From an uncultured Clostridia bacterium (GTDB lineage Bacteria; Bacillota; Clostridia; TANB77; CAG-508), in the NCBI GenBank assembly GCA_934154805.1, contig CAKPGM010000001.1, positions 62,001-126,000 on the forward strand: DNA of 64,000 bases. Reading direction: 5' to 3'. A program made the translations under genes and the position numbers. Shown here piece after piece: positions 1 to 7,223 of the stretch. The notes under the pieces are model-generated. The model was not told the origin of the DNA and did not search any database. It was given only the letters and a program-made list of their open reading frames with translations. Position 1 is the stretch's first letter. Every line of letters starts with the position of its first letter.

Positions 1-921
1 ATCATTATATTCTATCATATCAGTATCATATACAACTGGTTCTCCTGGCTTTAGTGTTTCTTCCTTTATGTTTTTATGATCTGTTATTCCTCCAACACCA
101 TCAAACAATCTTCTCTGGTTAGGCTTTTGAAGAATTCCAATATTTCCATATAGAATATCTTTGCATTTAATCTTAGATTCCTTAAGTTTATTTATCAACT
201 CTTGCCTTTGCTCTTCTGTTACGTTTTTAGTATCAACCTTGTCTTGTACCTCAACAATTAAAATATCTTTGCCCTCTTTGTCTGAGATTCTCTCTCTCAA
301 CAAAGGTTGCAAAATATTAGGATGATATGGTATTTCAAACTTATCTCTAGTTTCACCCAACTTTATGACATATCCATTTGTCTCTATTGCATCACTATAA
401 GTGCCCTCATCTTCGATTTTCTTTAACTCTTTTCCTTCCGAAACTTCTTTAATGATTTCTTCAACAAATATCGAAACATCTCCCTTAATAATTCCACCTA
501 ATGTTGATTCTCGAATTAGTCCCTGTCTATAAAGATTATATGAATATTCGTTTCGCTCCAACATTTCTTGCTTTTTCTCATCACTAAGCAAATCAATAAA
601 ATCTACGATATCTTCTCCATCCAACCTTGCAATGACTTGTGTTGCATTATTGGTTAATGTATCTTGCCCCTCTGGCACATCCGAAATCATCTCTGCAATA
701 TCCAGAATCTCATCTTTTAACGCTCTTTGTAAAATGTGAGAAAATTGGCTTAATACCGTATTTTCATATCCACTACTTAACAACTTTTCTATGATTGGAA
801 CAAGCAATCCATATTTGTAAAACTCCTTGTCGTCTAGTAACTGGCTTAGTTTATCACTTAATACTTGTGCACCACTCGGATTTTCTAATAATTCATTTAA
901 ATATTCTTCCTTTTTATCCAT
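1..921 (-). CDS. Kinase-like protein of unknown function (C-terminus beyond window)
   Basis: The reading frame is open for 307 codons from an ATG at 921 preceded by GAGGAG and runs off the window edge, so the C-terminus is missing. The first 140 residues are acidic and helix-rich. After that the order of motifs is faintly reminiscent of a protein-kinase fold: a Lys in VIKLG (about residue 200), then PYHPNIL, LIVEVQDKV, a KDILYGNIGIL segment in the position of a catalytic loop (Asn-x-Gly) and VVYDTDMIEY in the position of a DFG-like Asp. I do not recognise the family with certainty. The kinase idea is an inference from motif order only; it could equally be an unrelated hypothetical protein. 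A GNAT gene follows upstream on the same strand, 15 nt away, so the two may be co-transcribed. Confidence 0.55.
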   Translation of the reverse strand, partial: MDKKEEYLNELLENPSGAQVLSDKLSQLLDDKEFYKYGLLVPIIEKLLSSGYENTVLSQFSHILQRALKDEILDIAEMISDVPEGQDTLTNNATQVIARLDGEDIVDFIDLLSDEKKQEMLERNEYSYNLYRQGLIRESTLGGIIKGDVSIFVEEIIKEVSEGKELKKIEDEGTYSDAIETNGYVIKLGETRDKFEIPYHPNILQPLLRERISDKEGKDILIVEVQDKVDTKNVTEEQRQELINKLKESKIKCKDILYGNIGILQKPNQRRLFDGVGGITDHKNIKEETLKPGEPVVYDTDMIEYND

Positions 922-936
922 CAGTTTGCTCCTCTT

Positions 937-1356
937 TTATTCATCATATAAAATCATTCCAGCACCTAAATCATCATTTGGTCTTGATATAAATCCAAAC
1001 CTCTCATAAAAACTCTCTCTGCCCTTTGATGCTCCTAAATATGTTCTTATCTCTGGATTCACTTTTTTATACTCGTTGATTTTCTCTAATAGCGTGTTCA
1101 TTATCCCTGTGCCAATTTTCTTGCCCTGATACTCCGGAATAATCATTACATCTTGAATATACAGAAATATAGTTTTATCTCCAATAATTCTGCCATAACC
1201 AATAAGCTTTTCCCCATCATATGCACAAATTGAGCATAAAGTATTGCTTAACGCTTCTTCCACTATTTCATTTATTCTCTTTCCCCAACCAACCGCTTCA
1301 GTAAGCATATTAAACTCATCAGCAGTAGGTGTTCTCTGTATATAAGTTATCTGCAT
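937..1356 (-). CDS. GNAT family N-acetyltransferase
   Basis: A 139-residue protein of normal GNAT length. The acetyl-CoA binding motif A is visible as DVMIIPEYQGKKIGTGIMN (V-x-P-x-Y-Q-x-x-x-I-G), followed by YLGASKGRESFYERFGFISRP, the usual motif B with an FYERFGF turn. It should transfer an acetyl group from acetyl-CoA to an amine; the substrate cannot be read from the sequence. The start at 1356 has AGGAGGAG eight bases upstream. It lies between a kinase-like gene and a NUDIX-pyrophosphatase fusion, all on the minus strand, with short gaps that allow one transcript. Confidence 0.85.
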   Translation of the reverse strand: MQITYIQRTPTADEFNMLTEAVGWGKRINEIVEEALSNTLCSICAYDGEKLIGYGRIIGDKTIFLYIQDVMIIPEYQGKKIGTGIMNTLLEKINEYKKVNPEIRTYLGASKGRESFYERFGFISRPNDDLGAGMILYDE

Positions 1357-1421
1357 TTTCTCCTCCTAAAATTAATATAAAAAATCTGCTTCATATGACT
1401 AGATTTTATCAGCCTCTTGTA

Positions 1422-2270
1422 TTATCTGATAATCTCACTTTCAAAAAATTGTTCTTGAAAATTTGTAAACTGTCTAATCTCTTCATCTGTAAGGTTCTTG
1501 TCTTCTGGAACAATTATTAATTTGTCATCATCATCATTTGTTCTATGAATCACAGCTATGCACTTTCCTGAAAACTCTTGCACAGGCTTATTCACACCTA
1601 ACACATAAGCATCCAGCTCTTCTCCATCGCCACTTACTGTATTCGGAACATAACCATAATTTGCCTCATATACAAATCCATGCTTTGGATGCTTGCTATT
1701 TAAAGGTCTATCTATTCTCACGCTTACATTCTTTCCTATGAATCCATAAGACTCTCTTTGTTCAGTTTTCAAAGCCAATTCATATTCATCTCGTCCAAAG
1801 TCAACTGTTGGCACGATCTCTTGATTATTAAACATTTCCATAAATTCATCTATACTTACCCACTTAAAATCTGTAGCCTCTCCATCTGGGAAGGTAATCT
1901 CTTCATCATTTATATCACGTTTAAACAGCCACAAATCTTTGAAATTTGCAGGGACCATTTCACGCTTTACCTCTTTTAGGAAAATAGCTTCTGGTTTCGA
2001 AAATTTAATTCCTAACTCCTCTCTTACTTCTCTTAGAATTCCCTCTAAGCTTGTTTCTCCCTTCAAAGCAGAACCACCGTTACATTCCCACATTCCACCA
2101 AACTTCTTAAATGGAGCTCTCTTACTAATCAATATTTCATTTTTTGTGTTTAAAATAATGGCTTGTACCACCAAATGATATTCTCCATCTTTAAACTCAT
2201 AAACTCCTCTTTCTGCCGTTCTTCCTGTCTTCTTTTTGTTTCCGTCATATATATCCCAAAGCTCCGCCAT
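1422..2270 (-). CDS. NUDIX hydrolase fused to an inorganic pyrophosphatase-like domain
   Basis: A 282-residue two-domain protein. Residues 1-150 are a NUDIX hydrolase of the isopentenyl-diphosphate-isomerase-like type: it opens with WDIYD and has a complete Nudix box at about 66-88 (GSALKGE, then REVREELGI), which coordinates Mg2+ for cleaving nucleoside-diphosphate-like bonds. Residues 175-282 resemble a family I inorganic pyrophosphatase: HGFVYEANYGYVPNT followed by GDGEELDAYVL, close to the signature D-G-D-P-L-D, but with Glu for the middle Asp. The domain is shorter than a free PPase (about 170 residues). The fusion suggests hydrolysis of a substrate plus removal of released pyrophosphate, which is inference. 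The start has AAAGGAGG nine bases upstream. Confidence 0.82.
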   Translation of the reverse strand: MAELWDIYDGNKKKTGRTAERGVYEFKDGEYHLVVQAIILNTKNEILISKRAPFKKFGGMWECNGGSALKGETSLEGILREVREELGIKFSKPEAIFLKEVKREMVPANFKDLWLFKRDINDEEITFPDGEATDFKWVSIDEFMEMFNNQEIVPTVDFGRDEYELALKTEQRESYGFIGKNVSVRIDRPLNSKHPKHGFVYEANYGYVPNTVSGDGEELDAYVLGVNKPVQEFSGKCIAVIHRTNDDDDKLIIVPEDKNLTDEEIRQFTNFQEQFFESEIIR

Positions 2271-2367
2271 AAAATCCTCCTTTTAGGTTTATTCTTTCCA
2301 CAATTATAGCACAAGATGTGGATTAATGGAATGAGATTGTAATTTTTTATTCTCTTTAGCTAAAAGT

Positions 2368-2416
2368 AACCACCCCCATAGAAATCGACAAGTGTCGTTT
2401 TCTATGAGAGGCGGTT
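2368..2416 (-). terminator. Long imperfect hairpin behind the 71-aa gene, probable terminator
   Basis: The two arms pair in three blocks: AACCACC/GGCGGTT outside, CATAGAAA/TTTCTATG in the middle and CGAC/GTCG at the tip. It lies 12 bp behind the stop of the G+C-rich 71-codon gene. Read on the minus strand the T-run after it is short (ACTTTT), so it could be a terminator, a transcript stabiliser, or the end of a small mobile islet. Confidence 0.5.
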
Positions 2417-2427
2417 TGGGATGCAAC

Positions 2428-2643
2428 TCACTTATACTGAGCGTGGTGGCGTACTGCCACAAAACCTTTTTCGGTTTTGTCCAGATAGGCTTCTAATTCA
2501 ACCCAGCCATGCGCACCATCGTGCACATTCCGAATATCATCCAGAACCTTCTGAGCTTCCTTTTCAGTTGCATATGCGTGTGCAGAACGGAAGACTTCTT
2601 CGTATGCGAGGTTTTTGCCATTATAAGTTTCGGGTGTTTTCAT
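2428..2643 (-). CDS. Small acidic protein of unknown function, atypical composition
   Basis: A 71-residue protein beginning MKTPETYNGKNLAYEEV and ending FVAVRHHAQYK. I do not recognise a family. It is clearly richer in G+C than the surrounding genes and uses codons such as CTG, GCC and CGC-type more often, which suggests horizontal arrival. It has its own promoter (2675-2703), a strong AGGAGG site nine bases before ATG 2643, and a long hairpin after its stop, so it stands as an independent single-gene unit. The spacing of charged and aromatic residues (WVELEAYLDKTEKGF) suggests a small alpha/beta fold, but nothing more can be said. Confidence 0.7.
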   Translation of the reverse strand: MKTPETYNGKNLAYEEVFRSAHAYATEKEAQKVLDDIRNVHDGAHGWVELEAYLDKTEKGFVAVRHHAQYK

Positions 2644-2674
2644 CGAAATTTCCTCCTATTTAGGTAATACATAT

Positions 2675-2703
2675 ATTATACCATATTTTTGTATTTTTTT
2701 CAA
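2675..2703 (-). promoter_or_regulatory. Sigma-A promoter for the 71-aa gene
   Basis: On the minus strand the -35 is TTGAAA (2698-2703), the spacer is 17 bp and ends in TATGG, and the -10 is TATAAT (2675-2680) with an extended TG. The predicted RNA start lies about 25 bases before the ATG of the small G+C-rich gene. Confidence 0.75.
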
Positions 2704-2732
2704 ATTTATGTTAATCTGTCTATACAATATAT

Positions 2733-3512
2733 TCACATCGCTCTCCTGCCATAAGTCGATTTTCTCTTTACTTTTGCAGTTCTACTTGAATTCATTATAA
2801 TCAAGTTTGTTAAAATCTTTATCAGCCTCGGATATGTATAAGAATTGCTAATTGACATCATTTTTACTTTTTTAATAATGTGTATTATATATGCAATGCC
2901 AACAATAGTCATCGCAAAAATCATAATATAGGCAATGTTTATTATACTTTCTTCTAGCTCAGTTTTGCTTATTGCTGTATAAATATTAATTATATTAAAA
3001 GTAATTGGCACAGCATATACTCCAATCACTATTTGTGAAAAACTCGAGTCATCATATTTATCTTTTTTCTTGTTATTCTTTAAATAATCTCTTAGTTCTT
3101 TCATGCATTCAGAATTGTACATGCCATTTTGAATTAGAATACTTTTGACTAACTTTATCTCACTGTTTAAAATTATCTTCCTGTTATATTGGATAACATC
3201 ATAATACTTGTCTTTAGAAAACATTTTATAATGTTTTCCTCCCAGTTTTTTGCTCTTATCATACAAGATATTATTAAATTTCCAGAAAATATATACAATA
3301 GTAGCACTAATTGCAGTAGCCATAAACAAAAAATTCGCCCATATCACTTTCTGAAGTATACACGTAATACAAAAATAAAATATTCCTATCACTATCACTT
3401 TATCCACTACTTTTCTCATCTCTGTAGTCGCCATTACATTTAAACTGTTTTCTTCAAATATTCTTACTACTTCATCTGTTACTTGTGCACTTTTAATCTT
3501 ATATTTATTCAT
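2733..3512 (-). CDS. Membrane protein of unknown function
   Basis: A 259-residue protein with four probable transmembrane segments in two pairs: VIVIGIFYFCITCIL and FLMATAISATIVYIF near residues 40-85, and IVIGVYAVPITFNIINIY and IINIAYIMIFAMTIVGIAY near 165-215. Between them lies a 70-residue charged loop (KDKYYDVIQYNRK), and the C-terminus is basic (SSRTAKVKRKSTYGRRAM). No family is recognised. Its ATG overlaps the stop of the upstream gene by eight bases (ATGAATAA), so translation is coupled to the DNA-binding-like protein. This suggests the two work together, perhaps as a membrane partner and an intracellular regulator, which is inference. Confidence 0.7.
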   Translation of the reverse strand: MNKYKIKSAQVTDEVVRIFEENSLNVMATTEMRKVVDKVIVIGIFYFCITCILQKVIWANFLFMATAISATIVYIFWKFNNILYDKSKKLGGKHYKMFSKDKYYDVIQYNRKIILNSEIKLVKSILIQNGMYNSECMKELRDYLKNNKKKDKYDDSSFSQIVIGVYAVPITFNIINIYTAISKTELEESIINIAYIMIFAMTIVGIAYIIHIIKKVKMMSISNSYTYPRLIKILTNLIIMNSSRTAKVKRKSTYGRRAM

Positions 3513-4491
3513 TTACAATCACCACTCTTCCATCTTTGCAAATTCGTACTTTATTCTGCTGTATCAATTGTTGTCCTATACTTTCGATAATTTGATAAAA
3601 TCTATCCTTTTGCATATCTAACTTTTTTGTAATATTCCTTAGTCCGTATTCTCTGTTTTTCATAATTGCATTTATATTTAATTGAATATTATCAATAATC
3701 AGCTTCTCAATTTTTCTCCATTTTATAGGATATATCCAACTGTCGATCTTGTCCACATATTCCATTTCATCATACATTCCAACAAAATCCATCAGAGCTG
3801 ATATACTAGTTTCTTTAAACGATTTTATTACCGCTCCCAGCATCTGGTATCTAGCTTTAAAAAGCAGTTTTCCTATTAATCTCTCTTTATCAAAAGCCAA
3901 ATTCTTTTCTATCTTCCCTTGTTTTAGAATATAATCCATTCCTATATCAATCATTTCCTCCTTGCTCACTCTAGAGCCATACAAAACCTGCATTTTGTTG
4001 GCAGTCTTTGTAATTTTTTTGTATAAATCTGTATAATTTTCATCTATAAAATCCTTAGATAATGCTGGACTTTCTCCTATCCAAATTCCTTCCTTATTCA
4101 TCGATAAAATATATGAATTCTCATAATAACAAATCTTAAAATTGTATATATACGTTAGGAAATCATCTATCTCAATTCCGTACTTTTCACAAATATTATA
4201 AACTTCTTGTTTCTTGTACATCCTGCTACCGTACTTTTGCAAATACTTTAATTCAATTTTTATAAGATTCACTAATTCTCTCTTTGTATACTCCTGATTC
4301 ATTCGAATAGTCGTCCAAGATTCTGGCGTTTTATATTTTGCATTTTTGTAACATCCTAGTATTAATATTAAATCTTTCAAGTCGATCTTTTCATTTTCAG
4401 AAATTTTAATAAGTCGTTTTATCGTTATCCTTTGTCCATTTTCTAGTTCATATTTCTTTTGAATCTTGTTTCTTAGTTCAAACCTTTCCAT
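3505..4491 (-). CDS. Putative DNA-binding protein, possibly a divergent sigma-like factor
   Basis: A 328-residue, Lys/Ile/Tyr-rich, all-helical protein. Two features suggest DNA binding. Residues 155-230 (LYKKITKTANKMQ, SKEEMIDIGMDYIL, then KLLFKARYQMLGAVIK) have a helix pattern like sigma-70 region 2. The C-terminal 60 residues (YGLRNITKKLDMQKDRFYQI, then VRICKDGRVVIVNE) look like a winged helix. The N-terminal part (YTKRELVNLIKIELKYLQK) could be another helical binding region. It is followed by a membrane protein with an eight-base overlap, as in many sigma/membrane-regulator pairs. Start at 4491 with AAAGGAGC ten bases upstream. The sigma idea is an inference; a phage-type replication initiator or an unrelated regulator is also possible. 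Confidence 0.55.
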   Translation of the reverse strand: MERFELRNKIQKKYELENGQRITIKRLIKISENEKIDLKDLILILGCYKNAKYKTPESWTTIRMNQEYTKRELVNLIKIELKYLQKYGSRMYKKQEVYNICEKYGIEIDDFLTYIYNFKICYYENSYILSMNKEGIWIGESPALSKDFIDENYTDLYKKITKTANKMQVLYGSRVSKEEMIDIGMDYILKQGKIEKNLAFDKERLIGKLLFKARYQMLGAVIKSFKETSISALMDFVGMYDEMEYVDKIDSWIYPIKWRKIEKLIIDNIQLNINAIMKNREYGLRNITKKLDMQKDRFYQIIESIGQQLIQQNKVRICKDGRVVIVNE

Positions 4492-4519
4492 ATTTTTTGC
4501 TCCTTTTATTGTAAAATAT

Positions 4520-4551
4520 AAAAGCAGAATGCATTTATCTGCATCTGCTTT
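4520..4551. repeat. Inverted repeat upstream of the sigma-like gene
   Basis: AAGCAGAATGCA and TGCATCTGCTT form an imperfect hairpin 30 bp upstream of the ATG at 4491. It could be an operator or the tail of an upstream transcript. No T-run supports a terminator on the minus strand. Confidence 0.4.
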
Positions 4552-4675
4552 CTTTGGTTTTCTTGTTTTATATTCTAGAGTTTGGGTTATTATATCATAT
4601 GGAATAGCTTTCTATGAGATTATATATTAAATTGTTATAAAGATGTTTGATGTGATGGATTTGAGGTTGGTGGCG

Positions 4676-4690
4676 CCTTCGGGTTATGAG
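4676..4690. repeat. Left copy of 15-bp tRNA-fMet anticodon-arm core (putative att remnant)
   Basis: The 15 bases CCTTCGGGTTATGAG occur here and again at 16893-16907 in the same orientation. Read on the minus strand they are CTCATAACCCGAAGG, the anticodon arm of an initiator tRNA-Met. Here the rest of the tRNA is absent. The two copies bracket a 12.2 kb island. The 423 bp between 4492 and 4914 hold this core, the 24-bp repeat and no convincing gene. Confidence 0.55.
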
Positions 4691-4789
4691 CGGATATAGG
4701 GGCTTTTTTTGTAATATTTTATTTCAAAATGGTGTAAAGTGTTGTGGTTGTAAGCGTTAACTTGGTATATTTTAGTGTAAATTATTTTG

Positions 4790-4860
4790 CATTATTTTCT
4801 CGTTTTGTCCATTTTTGAAACTTTCGCCACTTTTTCGCCACCTTTTTTGATGGGAATTTA
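4790..4860 (-). pseudogene. Short coding remnant ending in a GGEKVAKV tail
   Basis: The minus strand reads IKKGGEKVAKVSKMDKTRK and then TAA, about 100 bp before the att-like core. It has no start and no upstream continuation, since a stop lies just ahead at 4860. A nearly identical stretch (SGEKVAKVFG) begins the broken replication-type gene at the other end of the island. It may be the last residues of a lost integrase or replication protein; identity is uncertain. Confidence 0.35.
4818..4841. repeat. 24-bp direct repeat, left copy
   Basis: Twenty-four bases here are identical to 16786-16809. The sequence is itself built from two tandem TTCGCCAC units. The copies sit just inside the two 15-bp att-like cores, in the same orientation. 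Confidence 0.7.
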
Positions 4861-4914
4861 TGGATAAAATATGCAAAAAGCAGATTGATTACCTACTTTA
4901 TTTATATTCTTAGT

Positions 4915-5589
4915 TTAATTACTTTTACCATCTCTTTTATTTATACCCTCTATTTTATTATCTGGTAAAAAATTATATATATCATCTATTTCCTTTGGCT
5001 CGATTATCATTTTCTCAACTATTATATTCATTAACTTAAATAATGCTATTGCTATATCTTTATTATCATCAATATTTATCTGTCCCGGATGTACAGCTTC
5101 ATTCCCAATAATTCTTATTGCATCCATAGACTTTTGCAAAGAAGATGGTAATCCATTCTTTACTAAATCTTTTATTGTTTCATCTATTTTAGTTTTTTCA
5201 TCTTTTCCAGCTATTTGATTGCATAATTTTTGCAATGCTAATCTTAATATTGCACATGAACCTTTAGGAGATAAATTAAAAATGTTTCTTGCCTCTTCAT
5301 ATAATTCCTTGATATTATTAGGCATTTCATCTATCGGTAATTCTATATTTGACTTTAATGGCCATATTAATTGTTCTTCGAGCCAAAAACTAATAAATCC
5401 ACATTGTTGACATCTACAAGCAGAAATATATCTGACATCATCTCCATTTTTATATGAATGCATTGTGCCTGTAGTATAATTAATCATTGTTTTATCCCAA
5501 TCATGATTTGAATATGCACCACACTTAAAACAAGTGAATCCTTTTTTCTTATACTCTGCTTCTACAAAATTTCTTTCCAAAAATAACAC
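4915..5589 (-). CDS. DUF4145-like protein with N-terminal zinc ribbon
   Basis: A protein of up to 224 residues. The N-terminus carries two CxxC pairs (CFKCG at about 20 and CRCQQCG at about 58-64), a probable zinc ribbon. The rest matches the DUF4145 pattern: LYEEARNIFNLSPKGSCAILRLALQKLC, then RIIGNEAVHPGQI. Proteins of this type are often found beside restriction-modification genes and are thought to belong to defence loci; the biochemical role is unknown. The first possible start is GTG 5589, but AAAGGA sits directly before it, so TTG 5580 (MERNFVEAEY) has better spacing. It is the leftmost gene of the island, 41 bp behind the HigA-ImmA gene. Confidence 0.75.
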   Translation of the reverse strand: MLFLERNFVEAEYKKKGFTCFKCGAYSNHDWDKTMINYTTGTMHSYKNGDDVRYISACRCQQCGFISFWLEEQLIWPLKSNIELPIDEMPNNIKELYEEARNIFNLSPKGSCAILRLALQKLCNQIAGKDEKTKIDETIKDLVKNGLPSSLQKSMDAIRIIGNEAVHPGQINIDDNKDIAIALFKLMNIIVEKMIIEPKEIDDIYNFLPDNKIEGINKRDGKSN

Positions 5590-5630
5590 ATCCTTTAATT
5601 TTTCTATATTTTACTTACTATAAACTCTAT

Positions 5631-6713
5631 TTAATTTACCCATCTATATCTTTGCTTTAGTTCTCCCATCATATTCCATCCTAATTTTCCATCGTGTTGT
5701 AATCTTCCAACAACAATACCTGGGTGTATATCATTCTCTTTTGCAAACTTTATAATTCTCTCTTTTGTATAATTATTTTCTTCAACAAAATCTTTATATA
5801 TATTGTCATCCAATATCATATTTCTAGAATAATTGTCAGCTTCTAATTCCATTTCTTTATCTTCTGTATCTTCAGTATCAATAAAATTTTTAGATTTCTT
5901 TGCGTGTAACATTAAATGTCCTACTTCATGGAAAAATGCAAACCAAAAATGATCATTTGAACAATACCTTAAACTTATCTGAATTAATGGATTTTCTCCA
6001 ATCCACGTAAATGCTCCTCTAACTTTACTATTTGGAACTGCTTCTTCCATTACAAAATAGACTCCATTTTCATTGCAAATTTCTTTTATTTTCTTAAAAA
6101 TATCTACATCATCTTTTTTTATTAAACTTTTAATTTCCAATATTGCCTTCTCGAAATTTTCTTTATTATATTCTTCCACATTTTGTTTACGTGCTTCTAA
6201 TTCGCACTTTCTGATCCAAACTAATAATGGCTCTATTTGATATCCATCTTCTTTAAAAGAATATTCATAAACTCTACTTGAATAAACTGACAATATATTC
6301 TCCACATTTTTTACACCAAAAAACTTAAGTAACTCATATACCTTTTCACTTTTTGATGATCTTTCTGGTAAATCTAACCATTTCTTTTTTCTCATAAAAT
6401 CTATTTGGTACTTTTGACATATTTCATCTAAATTTTCTTTTTTTAATTTTTCTAATTCTTTTTCTTTTTCTAAAAAACCTCTATATTTTATCTCATACCC
6501 CATTAAAACTTCATACTTTATATTTATTACTTTTTCTAAAGCCATAGCCATATCCATTGTTAATAGGACTTTATTATTCAATAACTCACTAATATGTTTT
6601 TCACTAACATTTAATCTTATTGCTAATTCTTTTTGACTTATACTATATATTTCTAATCTTTCTTTTATTAATTCTGAAGTTGGTACAAAATAATTTGTTA
6701 CTAAACTTCCCAT
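5631..6713 (-). CDS. higA: HigA-type antitoxin fused to an ImmA/IrrE metallopeptidase
   Basis: A 360-residue two-domain protein. Residues 12-60 are an XRE/HTH_3 domain (SISQKELAIRLNVSEKHISELL) that should bind the operator of the locus. Residues 200-330 are a peptidase M78 domain with the zinc motif FFHEVGHLML (HExxH at 262-266) and a downstream ELEADNYSR Glu. In plain HigA proteins only the HTH is present; the fusion with a metallopeptidase is common in Firmicutes toxin-antitoxin loci and may allow self-inactivation or antitoxin turnover. The gene follows the HigB toxin by 30 bp, toxin first as usual for hig loci. The start has GAGGAGAG before ATG 6713. Confidence 0.88.
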   Translation of the reverse strand: MGSLVTNYFVPTSELIKERLEIYSISQKELAIRLNVSEKHISELLNNKVLLTMDMAMALEKVINIKYEVLMGYEIKYRGFLEKEKELEKLKKENLDEICQKYQIDFMRKKKWLDLPERSSKSEKVYELLKFFGVKNVENILSVYSSRVYEYSFKEDGYQIEPLLVWIRKCELEARKQNVEEYNKENFEKAILEIKSLIKKDDVDIFKKIKEICNENGVYFVMEEAVPNSKVRGAFTWIGENPLIQISLRYCSNDHFWFAFFHEVGHLMLHAKKSKNFIDTEDTEDKEMELEADNYSRNMILDDNIYKDFVEENNYTKERIIKFAKENDIHPGIVVGRLQHDGKLGWNMMGELKQRYRWVN

Positions 6714-6743
6714 ATTCTCTCCTCACATTCTTTTAAAAACTTT

Positions 6744-7070
6744 TTAATTATGATAATTTGTTATTTCTAATATATCTATTTCTTTTATCAAACTTTTATC
6801 GTATGGCATTTCATACCCTTTTGGTTTAATTATTATTCTCCATTTAGCATCAATACATACAGCATAGCATCCTTCATAATTACCTTCTAACAAATGGCAT
6901 CTCTCTGGCTTATCTACAGGAACCATGGAAAGATTGTCTACAGTTTGAAGTGTATTGATTCTTAACATTAATCTTTTACTAATTTCATTATATTCTTTTT
7001 TTATATTTTTTTCACTTGATAAAATCTTTTCTAATTTATTATTGGGTACATTAATCTTCATATACAACAT
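6744..7070 (-). CDS. higB: HigB-like toxin (RelE superfamily plasmid killer protein)
   Basis: A protein of about 108 residues. It follows the HigB/RelE layout: MKINVPNNKLEKIL at the start, ERCHLLEGNYEGCYAV in the middle strand, KWRIIIKP (catalytic-region Arg) and a final IDILEITNYH. Such toxins cut mRNA on the ribosome. The first ATG, at 7070, directly follows a stop codon; ATG 7061 (MKINVP) fits the family better. Neither has a good ribosome-binding site of its own. The strong GGAGG lies further up and serves a 16-codon leader that overlaps this gene, so translation is probably coupled to that leader. Expression is probably controlled through the palindrome at 7137-7153. Confidence 0.85.
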   Translation of the reverse strand: MLYMKINVPNNKLEKILSSEKNIKKEYNEISKRLMLRINTLQTVDNLSMVPVDKPERCHLLEGNYEGCYAVCIDAKWRIIIKPKGYEMPYDKSLIKEIDILEITNYHN

Positions 7071-7101
7071 CTATGCAGTCAAAATATAAATTCTCTTTCA
7101 C
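7051..7101 (-). CDS. Possible 16-aa leader peptide overlapping higB
   Basis: AAAGGAGG stands seven bases before a GTG at 7101 that opens a 16-codon frame (MKENLYFDCIDVVYED) ending at 7051. It runs in a different frame across the first codons of higB. This is the only strong ribosome-binding site in the region. The arrangement suggests translational coupling of the toxin to the short peptide; the peptide itself need not have a function. Confidence 0.45.
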   Translation of the reverse strand: MKENLYFDCIDVVYED

Positions 7102-7114
7102 TCTGATTCCTCCT

Positions 7115-7153
7115 TTCTGTTTTTATTTTAACACAGTTTACCTTGAAGGTAAA
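7115..7153 (-). promoter_or_regulatory. higBA promoter with overlapping operator palindrome
   Basis: TTTACCTTGAAGGTAAA (7137-7153) is a perfect 17-base palindrome. On the minus strand its outer half supplies a -35 (TTTACC), followed by a 17-bp spacer and a -10 TAAAAT preceded by TGT. Binding of the HTH domain of HigA here would block RNA polymerase. The site also lies just upstream of the -35 of the divergent gene at 7224. Confidence 0.65.
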
Positions 7154-7171
7154 GAGTTTTTAAATAAAAAC

Positions 7172-7201
7172 TTGACATTTTTTTATTTTTAAGTGATTAA
7201 T
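7172..7201 (+). promoter_or_regulatory. Promoter for the 96-aa gene
   Basis: TTGACA at 7172-7177 is a perfect -35. The -10 is weak: an extended TGATTAAT motif 17-18 bp downstream. It lies 20 bp from the higBA operator, so the two divergent units may be controlled together. Confidence 0.5.
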
Positions 7202-7223
7202 AACAATTTAAAGGAGGTGTCTT

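Noticed and set aside
4676..4914. Integrase gene at the left island end
   Set aside because: Only a tail-like GGEKVAKV remnant is present; no recombinase catalytic motifs were found on either strand.
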